Positions 34,970-43,018 of a stretch of DNA of 64,000 nt are shown piece after piece (position 1 is the stretch's first letter; every line of letters begins with the position of its first letter). A program made the translations under genes and the position numbers. The stretch lies in assembly GCA_947492175.1 (NCBI GenBank), contig CANLMQ010000033.1, positions 1 through 64,000 of the forward strand, read 5' to 3'. This DNA comes from an uncultured Draconibacterium sp. (lineage in GTDB: Bacteria > Bacteroidota > Bacteroidia > Bacteroidales > Prolixibacteraceae). The notes below the pieces were generated by a model. That model did no database searches and was not told the origin of the DNA. It saw only the letters and a program-made list of their open reading frames with translations.

Positions 34970-37900
34970 ATGAAAAAAATTCGAGAACTAACGGGGCGAA
35001 AGTCTTTCCCTGAGCAGGAGGGTATAGCCTTTAAAAAACTTTTACTTATGACGAAATTTACAGCGATTTTCTTCTTCCTTGGCCTTATACAGGTTATGGC
35101 AGTAGATTCGTATGCACAGATGACACGTATTTCGTTAAGCATGCAAAACGAAGCCCTTGAAAAAGTGCTGAGTAAGATTGAGGATGAATCTGAATTTTTC
35201 TTTCTCTACAACAAAGACTTAATTGATGTTGAACAGAAAGTAAGTGTTGATGTCCAAAACCAGATGATAAAAGACATCCTTAATGAGTTATTGGAAGGTA
35301 AGGATATTGCTTTTAGTGTTTACGACAGGCAGATTGTCCTTTCAAACACCGAAGTTATTAATGAAATGACAGGTCAGCAAAAATCAATTACCGGAAAAGT
35401 GAGTGATGAAAACGGTGAGCCGCTTCCGGGGGTAACCGTTCTTATTAAAGGCACGACCAATGGTACGCTTACTAATTTCGACGGAGAATACACCATTTTA
35501 AATCTTCCTGAAAGTGCTACGTTGCAGTTTTCATTTGTAGGAATGAAAAGCCAGGAAGTTAATGTGGGAAGCCAAACAATCATTAATATTACAATGCTTG
35601 CAGATGCGGTTGGGATAGACGAAGTTGTAGTGACAGCAATGGGTATCAAAAGACAAAAACGTGAAATTGGTTATTCAACACAGAAGGTAACCGGTAAAGA
35701 TGCAGTTTTGGCTTCAGCACCAAATATTGTGTCTTCACTAAGTGGCAAAGTTGCCGGACTTAGTGTGGCTGCTGCCGATGGTGTCGATGGTAACAGCTCT
35801 TATCTTACCATTCGCGGTAATAATAACATTACCGGAAATAATCAGCCATTGTTTGTTATAGACGGCGTGCCGGTAACTAATGATTTTTATGCTACAGGTG
35901 GCCAAAACACAGGAATGAATCGGGACGGACGTGACTGGGGTAACCCGATGAATAATATTAATCCATATGATGTAGAAAGTATTGATGTGTTAAAAGGACC
36001 GGCTGCTGCTGCTTTGTATGGAGCCAGAGGAGGTAATGGTGCAATAATTATTACTACCAAAAAAGGAAGAAGTACAAAAGGAATAGGCTTGTCGTATTCT
36101 TTTAATCATAGAATAGTACAACCTTATTTGTACCGTGATGCACAGGATATATATGGTGGTGGTACTCCCATTGCCGGAAATGATATTATGGATGCTGAAC
36201 TTAAAAAGAATGGAGATGGCGTATACGTTTTGCCCGATAAATATTCTGGAACGACTTTATCCGGCAATGGACCTATCAGCGATTTTAATTGGTATCCATT
36301 CTCAATGTCTTGGGGACCCAAAATGAACGGACAAGAAGTATTGTGGTGGGATGGAGAAATGCGAAAGTTTTCACCTCAAACAGATAATCAGGAGTTATAT
36401 CTTCGAAATGGATCAAACAAAGAGCATAATATTTCATTTTCGGGAGCTGGTGACCTTGGTTCGGTTAGGGTTTCAATTACCAACGTTAAAAACGATGCAA
36501 TTACCTACAATAGTGGATTTGAACAAACTACCATAAACTTGGGATCAAAGATAAATGTCTCTAAAAAAGTTCATGCCGAAGTTTCAGCAAGTTATATGGA
36601 TTACAGCAGGCTTAATGCCCCCGTACTTGGACAAGATAACAACTCGATAGGAAAAGCTTTGCTTTACAATTATTCAAGAGAGTATCAGGGAGTGGATAAG
36701 CAGATTTATGAAAACCCGGATGGTACTAAGAATACCACTACTGACAAAGCAGGATGGCCTTGGTCATATGGCTATTTTAATAGTTACTGGTGGAATACTT
36801 ATCATAACAACCAGTATTTGGACAGAAGGCGCTTTTTGGGGTCAATGAGTTTGAATTATGAAGTAACCGACTGGTTTAATTTAACTGCCCGCGCTGGTGT
36901 TGATAATTTTGATGATGACTGGACGTTAAAAAATGATCCTACTAAAGCAAATGGAATTGATGGAGGTAAATACCAGCGACAATTAAAACAAGATGCACTT
37001 AAAACTTTCGATGTTTTAGCAGTAGTAAATCGCGATAATATTTTAGATGGCCTTAATGCTCAATTAACAATGGGTGGAAGCTATTGGCATCGGGAAAAAT
37101 ATGCAATGAAAGGTTATAATAATAGTAAATGGTCTTTCCCCAATGGTAACTCGTTTACAAACAATACTGATATTGAAAAAACCAGGATTGATGAGCAGTT
37201 TTATGAAAAAGAGATAAATTCGCTTTATGGTATTTTAAATTTATCGTATAACGACTATCTATTTTTAGAGGTTACCGGAAGGAACGATATATCATCTACC
37301 TTGCCAGAAGGAGAGAATTCCTACTTTTATCCATCAGCAAATCTTAGTTTTATTGCTACCGAGGCAATGGACTTAACCTCCATTAAATGGATGAATTTTG
37401 CAAAGGCACGTGTTGCGTTTGCTCAAACTGCAAGTGATGCCGAACCGTACCAGGTTGATCCGACTTTTAAAGCTGATGGTAGTTTTGCCGGAATGAAAAC
37501 CTATATCTTACCTGACGAGGTACCTCCAATTGGATTAAAACCTCAAAGAGCCAATTCTTATGAGGGTGGACTTATTTTTGGTTTCTTTGATAATAGGATA
37601 AATTTTGATTTTACATATTATTACATTAAATCATTTGACCAAATACTTAGTGCACCACTTCCTCAATCATCAGGAGCAAACAAGTATAAATTTAATACCG
37701 GCGAATTAGAGAACCGTGGAATTGAAATTGTTTTAAATGCCAATATTATCCGAAAAAAGGATTTCCAATGGAATGTTGATTTGAATTTCAGTAAAAACCG
37801 AAACAAGGTATTGGAATTAGATGAAGACGCCGATGTGATTAAACTTTCGGAAATACCTGGTTATGGTAGTTTTGCACCTTTTATTAAAGCCAAAGCTGGT

Positions 37901-38653
37901 GATCAATATGGAACCATCTATGGGTATGGAATTGAAAAAACCGAGAACGGTGAGAAAATTGTAAGTGATGATGGTACCCATTATATTACTACAGACGAAA
38001 TGGTTCCATTAGGAAATGCTACACCTAAATTTATGGCATCAATGTTTAATACTTTTAAGTATAAGAATATTTCATTATCGTTTAATATTGATTCAAAAAT
38101 TGGTGGTGATGTATTTGCTGGTTCATATGCTACTGCACTATTTACAGGACAATCTCCCGAAACACTTTATGAAAGGCAAGGAAATGGCCTGCCATTGGTC
38201 GGTTCTGATGGTGTAACATATAATAACGGTGTGATTTTGGATGGTGTAGTTTGGAATGGTAGTGGCTATTCAGAAAACGAAACTGTGGTACATGCCTGGT
38301 ATAAATACCTAAATAAAGGTTCTGCATGGGGGGACCATGGTAATATTATTTATAAAGGAGAAAAAACAAAACAGAATCCGGTTCATGAATCATGCGTTAT
38401 TGATAATTCATGGGTAAAAATGCGTCAGGTAACTCTAACCTACGATCTGCCCAGAGCACTTGTTGAGAAAACTAAAGTCTTTCAGTCGCTGAATTTTTCA
38501 GTTGTTGGGCGCGACCTGTTTTATTTGTTCAGAAATATGCCTGACGATATTAACCCTGAAGGTATGGCAAATGCAGGAAATGGATATGGCCTAGAATGGG
38601 GGGCATTACCTGCAACCCGATCTATTTCTTTCGGTGTTAATGCTACATTTTAA
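34970..38653 (+). CDS. SusC/RagA-type TonB-dependent transporter with STN domain (cassette 2)
   Basis: 1227 aa, the longest of the four. The signal segment ends DSYAQ (~50). STN is KIEDESEFFFLYNKDLIDVE. The carboxypeptidase-like domain is GKVSDENGEPLPGVTVLIKG. The TonB-box/plug start is VDEVVVTAMGIKRQKRE-like rather than VAVGYGT, and the plug carries FVIDGVPVTNDFYATGG. This makes it a different SusC subclass from the other three, matching its SusD_2-type partner. The barrel ends FGVNATF. No degradative gene is attached to this cassette, so its ligand is unknown. Confidence 0.94.
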   Translation: MKKIRELTGRKSFPEQEGIAFKKLLLMTKFTAIFFFLGLIQVMAVDSYAQMTRISLSMQNEALEKVLSKIEDESEFFFLYNKDLIDVEQKVSVDVQNQMIKDILNELLEGKDIAFSVYDRQIVLSNTEVINEMTGQQKSITGKVSDENGEPLPGVTVLIKGTTNGTLTNFDGEYTILNLPESATLQFSFVGMKSQEVNVGSQTIINITMLADAVGIDEVVVTAMGIKRQKREIGYSTQKVTGKDAVLASAPNIVSSLSGKVAGLSVAAADGVDGNSSYLTIRGNNNITGNNQPLFVIDGVPVTNDFYATGGQNTGMNRDGRDWGNPMNNINPYDVESIDVLKGPAAAALYGARGGNGAIIITTKKGRSTKGIGLSYSFNHRIVQPYLYRDAQDIYGGGTPIAGNDIMDAELKKNGDGVYVLPDKYSGTTLSGNGPISDFNWYPFSMSWGPKMNGQEVLWWDGEMRKFSPQTDNQELYLRNGSNKEHNISFSGAGDLGSVRVSITNVKNDAITYNSGFEQTTINLGSKINVSKKVHAEVSASYMDYSRLNAPVLGQDNNSIGKALLYNYSREYQGVDKQIYENPDGTKNTTTDKAGWPWSYGYFNSYWWNTYHNNQYLDRRRFLGSMSLNYEVTDWFNLTARAGVDNFDDDWTLKNDPTKANGIDGGKYQRQLKQDALKTFDVLAVVNRDNILDGLNAQLTMGGSYWHREKYAMKGYNNSKWSFPNGNSFTNNTDIEKTRIDEQFYEKEINSLYGILNLSYNDYLFLEVTGRNDISSTLPEGENSYFYPSANLSFIATEAMDLTSIKWMNFAKARVAFAQTASDAEPYQVDPTFKADGSFAGMKTYILPDEVPPIGLKPQRANSYEGGLIFGFFDNRINFDFTYYYIKSFDQILSAPLPQSSGANKYKFNTGELENRGIEIVLNANIIRKKDFQWNVDLNFSKNRNKVLELDEDADVIKLSEIPGYGSFAPFIKAKAGDQYGTIYGYGIEKTENGEKIVSDDGTHYITTDEMVPLGNATPKFMASMFNTFKYKNISLSFNIDSKIGGDVFAGSYATALFTGQSPETLYERQGNGLPLVGSDGVTYNNGVILDGVVWNGSGYSENETVVHAWYKYLNKGSAWGDHGNIIYKGEKTKQNPVHESCVIDNSWVKMRQVTLTYDLPRALVEKTKVFQSLNFSVVGRDLFYLFRNMPDDINPEGMANAGNGYGLEWGALPATRSISFGVNATF

Positions 38654-38683
38654 TTAATCTGTTAATCGCTTAAATTTTTAGAA

Positions 38684-40318
38684 ATGAAAAGAATAATATT
38701 ATTCATAAGTATTGTGACAGCATTATTTATTGTTAGTTGCGATGATGATTTTGGAGATATGAACCGGGACCCTAAAAAACCTACAGAAACCAATTATGGA
38801 TTGCAATTTGTTGGGGTTTCCTCGAAATTGCCATCGGTTGGGATGCAGCAAATGGCTTTACGTAACGAACTGCTGTATGCGTACACTGGTCTGGCAGCAC
38901 GAACACGTGCAGTTATTCCTATCGATGGTGTTGTTGATCGTACCCGGGGAGAAGTTTGGAATAATTATTACAAATTTCTTTCAAATGCACGACGATTGAC
39001 CTATGATATTGAGAACTACGAGGGAGAATTGGTAACGACCAATGCGTTGGCGATGATTAAAATTCTGGTATCGTATTGTACTCTGCGCACAACCGATGTT
39101 TATGGAGATATTCCCTATTCAGAAGCAGGAAGATCTTTTCTCCCATCGGATGCAGCTATTTTTAGGCCTACTTACGATGACCAAGAATCAATTTATACAC
39201 ATTGTCTTGAAGAGCTGAAATGGGCCAGTGAAAACCTGAATACCAACCCGGGAGATGACTGGATGAGCTTTAATAGTTTCGATGCATTTTATAAGGGAGA
39301 CCTTGTCAAATGGCAAAAGCTAGCAAATTCATTATTATTGCGTTATGCAATGCGGATTAGTGAAAAAGACATGGAAAGTGCAAAATCTTATATTGGATAT
39401 GTTATGAGTGGCAACAAGCCATTAATTGAAAGCATTGAAGATGATTTTGTATTAATAAGAACATCCTCAGACATGGAAAGTAATAGAAGTAATATTTTTA
39501 ATGCTGCCCGGTCATGTGGATTACGATTAGGAGAACCGGTATGGGAGCTTGTTAGTAGTGACATAGGTGATGAAACCGGGGCAAGTATAATTGATCCAAG
39601 AGCTAAAATTTTCTTTGAGCCAGATACTGCAAATGTATGGAGGGCAGGAGAAGTTACTTTCAATTTTCAATCAATGTCTCCTGTTGATTATGGCGATGAT
39701 GTTTATTCTGATGGCAGAAGAAAGGAATATAACTATGTGGATGAAAATAATGGTCCGGCACGTGATAATTATTATGCTGCATTTAATTTCGACATGGTTA
39801 ATGGGTACAATGTTCGCACTCCATTCTTAACTTCCTCAGAGATTTATTTCTTAAAGGCCGAAATATATGCCAGAAGTGAATTTGGTATTTCCGGAGATGT
39901 TAAGTCTAGTTACGAAGAAGGTGTACGCCAGTCGTGTAAGTATTGGATGGACGTTGTCGCCAACGATTTTCCTAACGAATTAGGTACTGGAGAAGATGCT
40001 TGGAAAGGTGCCCCTGCTCCAACCGGGTCGGATGAAGATTTGCAGATGATAGAAAACCTTTTGCTTGCTCATCCTTATAATGGGTTACATGACATTTATA
40101 CTCAAAAATGGTTTTCACTTTTCTGGCAACCAGAGGAAGCCTTTTACATGATGGTACGTACGGGAGAACCAAGAGCACTAACAACAGGGAGTGATTTGTA
40201 TCGAATTTCGTACTCTCTTGATGAACCGGTAAATAATCTGGAAAATTATAATAGCCAGCTGCAAAAAATGGGTGGAACAGATAGTCCTTCCATGAAAAAC
40301 TGGTGGATGCCCAATTAG
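38684..40318 (+). CDS. SusD-like lipoprotein, SusD_2 type (cassette 2)
   Basis: 544 aa. Lipobox IVSC (Cys19) is followed by the acidic DDDFGD, a typical Bacteroidota surface-export signal. Helical SusD features include GMQQMALRNELLYAYTGLAA, LRTTDVYGDIPYSEAG and LVKWQKLANSLLLRYAMRIS. The C-terminus is YNSQLQKMGGTDSPSMKNWW, typical of the SusD_2 branch and unlike the NPGY ends of the SusDs of cassettes 1 and 3. It lies 30 bp after susC. Confidence 0.92.
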   Translation: MKRIILFISIVTALFIVSCDDDFGDMNRDPKKPTETNYGLQFVGVSSKLPSVGMQQMALRNELLYAYTGLAARTRAVIPIDGVVDRTRGEVWNNYYKFLSNARRLTYDIENYEGELVTTNALAMIKILVSYCTLRTTDVYGDIPYSEAGRSFLPSDAAIFRPTYDDQESIYTHCLEELKWASENLNTNPGDDWMSFNSFDAFYKGDLVKWQKLANSLLLRYAMRISEKDMESAKSYIGYVMSGNKPLIESIEDDFVLIRTSSDMESNRSNIFNAARSCGLRLGEPVWELVSSDIGDETGASIIDPRAKIFFEPDTANVWRAGEVTFNFQSMSPVDYGDDVYSDGRRKEYNYVDENNGPARDNYYAAFNFDMVNGYNVRTPFLTSSEIYFLKAEIYARSEFGISGDVKSSYEEGVRQSCKYWMDVVANDFPNELGTGEDAWKGAPAPTGSDEDLQMIENLLLAHPYNGLHDIYTQKWFSLFWQPEEAFYMMVRTGEPRALTTGSDLYRISYSLDEPVNNLENYNSQLQKMGGTDSPSMKNWWMPN

Positions 40319-40353
40319 TTTAATATTAGATTAGTTCGCATATAGATTAGTTT

Positions 40354-40547
40354 AGAGACTGTTTAAATTTTATTAATCAAAGATATTAAGAAGTATTTTT
40401 TACTTATTCGAAGCTGAATTGAAGTGAAATAAACGGAAGGAATTCCTGAATTTCCATTAATCAAACATTGACGATGAGTTGAAATCTCAATGCAGAAGTA
40501 GTAAAAAGGACGAATAATAGAATGATAGATAAAGTTTGAACAGTCTT
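40354..40547. mobile_element. MITE-like element with terminal inverted repeats
   Basis: The left end 40354-40380 (AGAGACTGTTTAAATTTTAT...) and the right end 40521-40547 (complement AAAGACTGTTCAAACTTTAT...) match at 21 of 27 positions as inverted repeats. The ~194-bp body has no coding capacity and contains a CATTGA...TCAATG palindrome. I could not see a clear target duplication. Confidence 0.55.
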
Positions 40548-40624
40548 TTTGTTGTTCCTTCAATAATGTCAAAGTATATCCCTTTAGTTGGCGCTGTCTT
40601 CTGCTGAAATAGCTTGACTAATTT

Positions 40625-40733
40625 GCGTCGTTTGTCTCAATCTTTCAAGACTACATAACGGTCAAACTCACTTATATACTACCTTCACCATCGGCACCAT
40701 TGGCTGCAGTCGGTAATTCCGATATAAAATGCT
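40625..40733 (-). pseudogene. Relic of the 228-aa hypothetical gene family
   Basis: On the minus strand, 40731 to 40672 reads HFISELPTAANGADGEGSI and a stop. This aligns with HTMSELLATANGSDGDS in the intact gene at 25668. A second matching block, 40642-40680, corresponds to the intact gene's last ~13 codons, with ~50 bp deleted between the blocks. Everything N-terminal is lost. The remaining 40734-40966 holds no convincing gene. Confidence 0.6.
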
Positions 40734-40966
40734 ATACTCCTAATCCTCACGTGGGAGATAATAATGTTGAATGGACTGGAAGGGTTGCATATTCCGCCTC
40801 CGAGATGCTGTATAACACAACTCACTTTTATATGCATTTGATGCAACAAACAGAAACAGTATGTTGTACCGTGTCTGGCGGGAATTGTGGTAATTATATT
40901 ATCATATAGATTTTGTTTCTCCCTCAGAGAGATGCTTTTTTTATTGCCACTTGAATCAATCGGAAA

Positions 40967-40995
40967 TTTGGACGGAAATTTTTTTATTACTTTTG
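40967..40995 (+). promoter_or_regulatory. Promoter for cassette 3 sigma gene
   Basis: TTTG (40967-40970), 17-bp spacer, TACTTTTG (40988-40995) fits TAnnTTTG. It lies 32 bp before the sigma ATG. Confidence 0.6.
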
Positions 40996-41027
40996 GCACA
41001 CTTAATTTATAATATGAACGCTTAAAT

Positions 41028-41645
41028 ATGGCATATAAAGAAACGGACAAATTTCTTTGGGCACAGGTTAGGGAAGGTAACCACGATGCTCTTGCCAAAC
41101 TGTTCAAAACGTATTATGCCGGTTTATTTGCGTACGGTTTAAAAATAAACTCTTCCCCCGATTTTGTACGTGATCAGATTCAGGAACTTTTTTTAACCCT
41201 TTGGCAAAGTCACAATAAATTATCAGAAGCTTCAAATGTAAAGGCATATTTGTTAGTTTCTTTACGAAGGTCGATGCTTGTTTCCCGAAAAACCAGGTGT
41301 AGTGAAGAGATTTCATACAATACTAATTCTGATTTTTTGGTGTTTGAACCGAACGAATTTATAGATAAGCAGGAAATATCGTCGAAAGTAAAATCCCGGC
41401 TCCTGAAAAATATAAATACGCTTCCCGAAAAACAGCGCGAGGTTGTCTTTCTTCGTTTTTACCATGGTCTCGGTTACCGGGAAATTAGTGAAGTGGTGGA
41501 CGTGAAAGAACAGTCGGTGAAAAACATGATGCCGAAAATCTTCAATAAACTCCGCGAAGGCCTCACTGACATAAAACGAGACGATCTGAGCGATCTCGAT
41601 GTCCTTCTTTTTGAGTTTTTTATGCTTTTCCTGAAAAAAAGCTAA
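41028..41645 (+). CDS. ECF sigma factor, FecI-like (cassette 3)
   Basis: 205 aa, ATG start. Region 2 is degenerate relative to the others (YGLKINSSPDFVRDQIQELF, LTLWQ). Region 4 is LPEKQREVVFLRFYHGLGYR then EISEVVDVKEQSVKNMM. Its -7 element TACTTTTG is well formed. It differs most in sequence from the other sigma factors of the window, consistent with a separate origin. Confidence 0.88.
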   Translation: MAYKETDKFLWAQVREGNHDALAKLFKTYYAGLFAYGLKINSSPDFVRDQIQELFLTLWQSHNKLSEASNVKAYLLVSLRRSMLVSRKTRCSEEISYNTNSDFLVFEPNEFIDKQEISSKVKSRLLKNINTLPEKQREVVFLRFYHGLGYREISEVVDVKEQSVKNMMPKIFNKLREGLTDIKRDDLSDLDVLLFEFFMLFLKKS

Positions 41646-41697
41646 AAAAACAGAGTACCTTTTTTCCCTTTCCCTCTCTTTATAAATATAACTGTTT

Positions 41698-41718
41698 AAC
41701 TGAAAAACTGTTTCAGTT
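41698..41718 (+). promoter_or_regulatory. Small hairpin ahead of R1 copy B
   Basis: AACTGAAA (41698-41705) pairs with TTTCAGTT (41711-41718), 5-nt loop, 52 bp after the sigma stop. Possible terminator or processing structure without a T-tract. Confidence 0.4.
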
Positions 41719-41818
41719 CGAAACGAAGATGTAAGATATTTACACTCAGAAGGATGATTAGAATAGATCGAGTTCCATACGATACATTATAAATAAACGA
41801 TTTTAATCGTATGAAAAT
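41719..41818 (+). repeat. Dispersed repeat R1, copy B, abutting fecR-3
   Basis: It aligns along its whole length with the reverse complement of copy A (27487-27587). It carries the stem CATACGAT (41776-41783) / ATCGTATG (41806-41813) and ends at the base before the fecR ATG, so here the repeat is the fecR leader. The start codon of the small ORF is lost (TCG), but KRRCKIFT is still readable in frame. Confidence 0.75.
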
Positions 41819-42919
41819 ATGGAAAAACAAAATCTTGACATATTATTAAGTGATATTCAATTCCAGAATGGTCTGGCTGAATTTGAATTGTGGTCCATGC
41901 CCCAAAAAAAATTGTTTCTAAAGAAATATGGATTGACCCAAAAGCAGTTTGTTGAGGCAAAAACAATTGTTGATGGTTTGGCTTTTAAAGAGAGGACTTT
42001 CTCTGATCACGAACTCGACTACCTGTGGAATACTATTTCTTTCGAAAATATCAGTACAAAAGAAACGAAGAAGGGGCAAATTTCCCTGGGGTGGTTCCGG
42101 AAGATTGCGGCAATTTTGATTTTACCGGTAATCGGGTTTTCGGCTTATTTATTACTACAGAATATCGAATTAAATAATTTTAAGGAAGAAAAAGTAGAGA
42201 TGCTCAGCGATCTTTACAATACTGTTTATGCCCCCCTGGGTGGAAAAACAAAAGCGTTATTACCCGATGGCAGCGAAGTATGGTTAAACTCAGGGAGCTC
42301 CTTAAAATATCCGGTGCTCGGCAATTCAAATTATAGGGAAGTGCTATTGAATGGCGAAGCTTTTTTTAAGGTGAAAAAGAATCCCGATGTCCCCATGTTT
42401 GTTAAGACCAGTGATATGGACGTAAAAGTATATGGGACAAGCTTTAACGTAAATGCGTACTCCGATAATGAAGACATTAGTGTCGTACTGGTAGAGGGGA
42501 AAGTTTCGCTTAGCACCAAAACCGGGGAAAATGGGAAAGAAATTTTCTTAACTCCGGGTGAAATCGGAACTTTAAATAAAACCAGGAAACACGTTTTCAT
42601 TGCAAAAGCATCGAATACTTTGCAATATACTGGCTGGATGAATGGAATACATGTTTTCAGAAATACCAGGTTTAAAACCATCCTGAATCGATTGGAGAAA
42701 ATATATAATGTGGAGTTTATACTCGACGATAAACAGCTGGGTGAATACTATTTCGATGCTACTTTCGAAGGGCAAAATATAGATAAGATAATGGATATTT
42801 TCCAGGTATCGTTGCCCATTAAATGGCAGCGTATAAATACCGGGAAACAACAGGAGAATTACTTTGGATTGGAAACCATAAAAATAACACGGGATGAAAC
42901 ACGGATATTGAAAAAATAA
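41819..42919 (+). CDS. FecR-like anti-sigma factor (cassette 3)
   Basis: 366 aa. The transmembrane helix lies around FRKIAAILILPVIGFSAYLL (~97-118). The periplasmic FecR domain reads APLGGKTKALLPDGSEVWLN and VYGTSFNVNAYSDNED, and the C-terminal DUF4974 part HVFRNTRFKTILNRLEKIYN. The start ATG immediately follows R1 copy B; a second ATG 8 bp upstream is out of frame. The N-terminal cytoplasmic part (NLDILLSDIQFQNGL) is unlike that of the other three. Confidence 0.92.
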   Translation: MEKQNLDILLSDIQFQNGLAEFELWSMPQKKLFLKKYGLTQKQFVEAKTIVDGLAFKERTFSDHELDYLWNTISFENISTKETKKGQISLGWFRKIAAILILPVIGFSAYLLLQNIELNNFKEEKVEMLSDLYNTVYAPLGGKTKALLPDGSEVWLNSGSSLKYPVLGNSNYREVLLNGEAFFKVKKNPDVPMFVKTSDMDVKVYGTSFNVNAYSDNEDISVVLVEGKVSLSTKTGENGKEIFLTPGEIGTLNKTRKHVFIAKASNTLQYTGWMNGIHVFRNTRFKTILNRLEKIYNVEFILDDKQLGEYYFDATFEGQNIDKIMDIFQVSLPIKWQRINTGKQQENYFGLETIKITRDETRILKK

Positions 42920-42942
42920 AACTTCTATAAAAAGTAAAAAAA

Positions 42943-42975
42943 AGTGCAGGGAAGAATGGTCCTCTTCTCTGCACT
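42943..42975 (+). promoter_or_regulatory. Stem-loop between fecR-3 and susC-3
   Basis: AGTGCAGGGAAGA (42943-42955) pairs with TCTTCTCTGCACT (42963-42975), with one G-T pair and a 7-nt loop. Same position as the hairpins in the other cassettes, but with a different stem sequence. Confidence 0.7.
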
Positions 42976-43018
42976 AAATAAAGCTTAATTAACTTTTTTT
43001 AATCAAACATTTAAAAGT

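Noticed and set aside
40685..41107. 140-codon minus-strand frame
   Set aside because: It overlaps the cassette 3 promoter and sigma gene start, has an unnatural Cys/His/Ile-rich composition, and is out of frame with the gene relic there.
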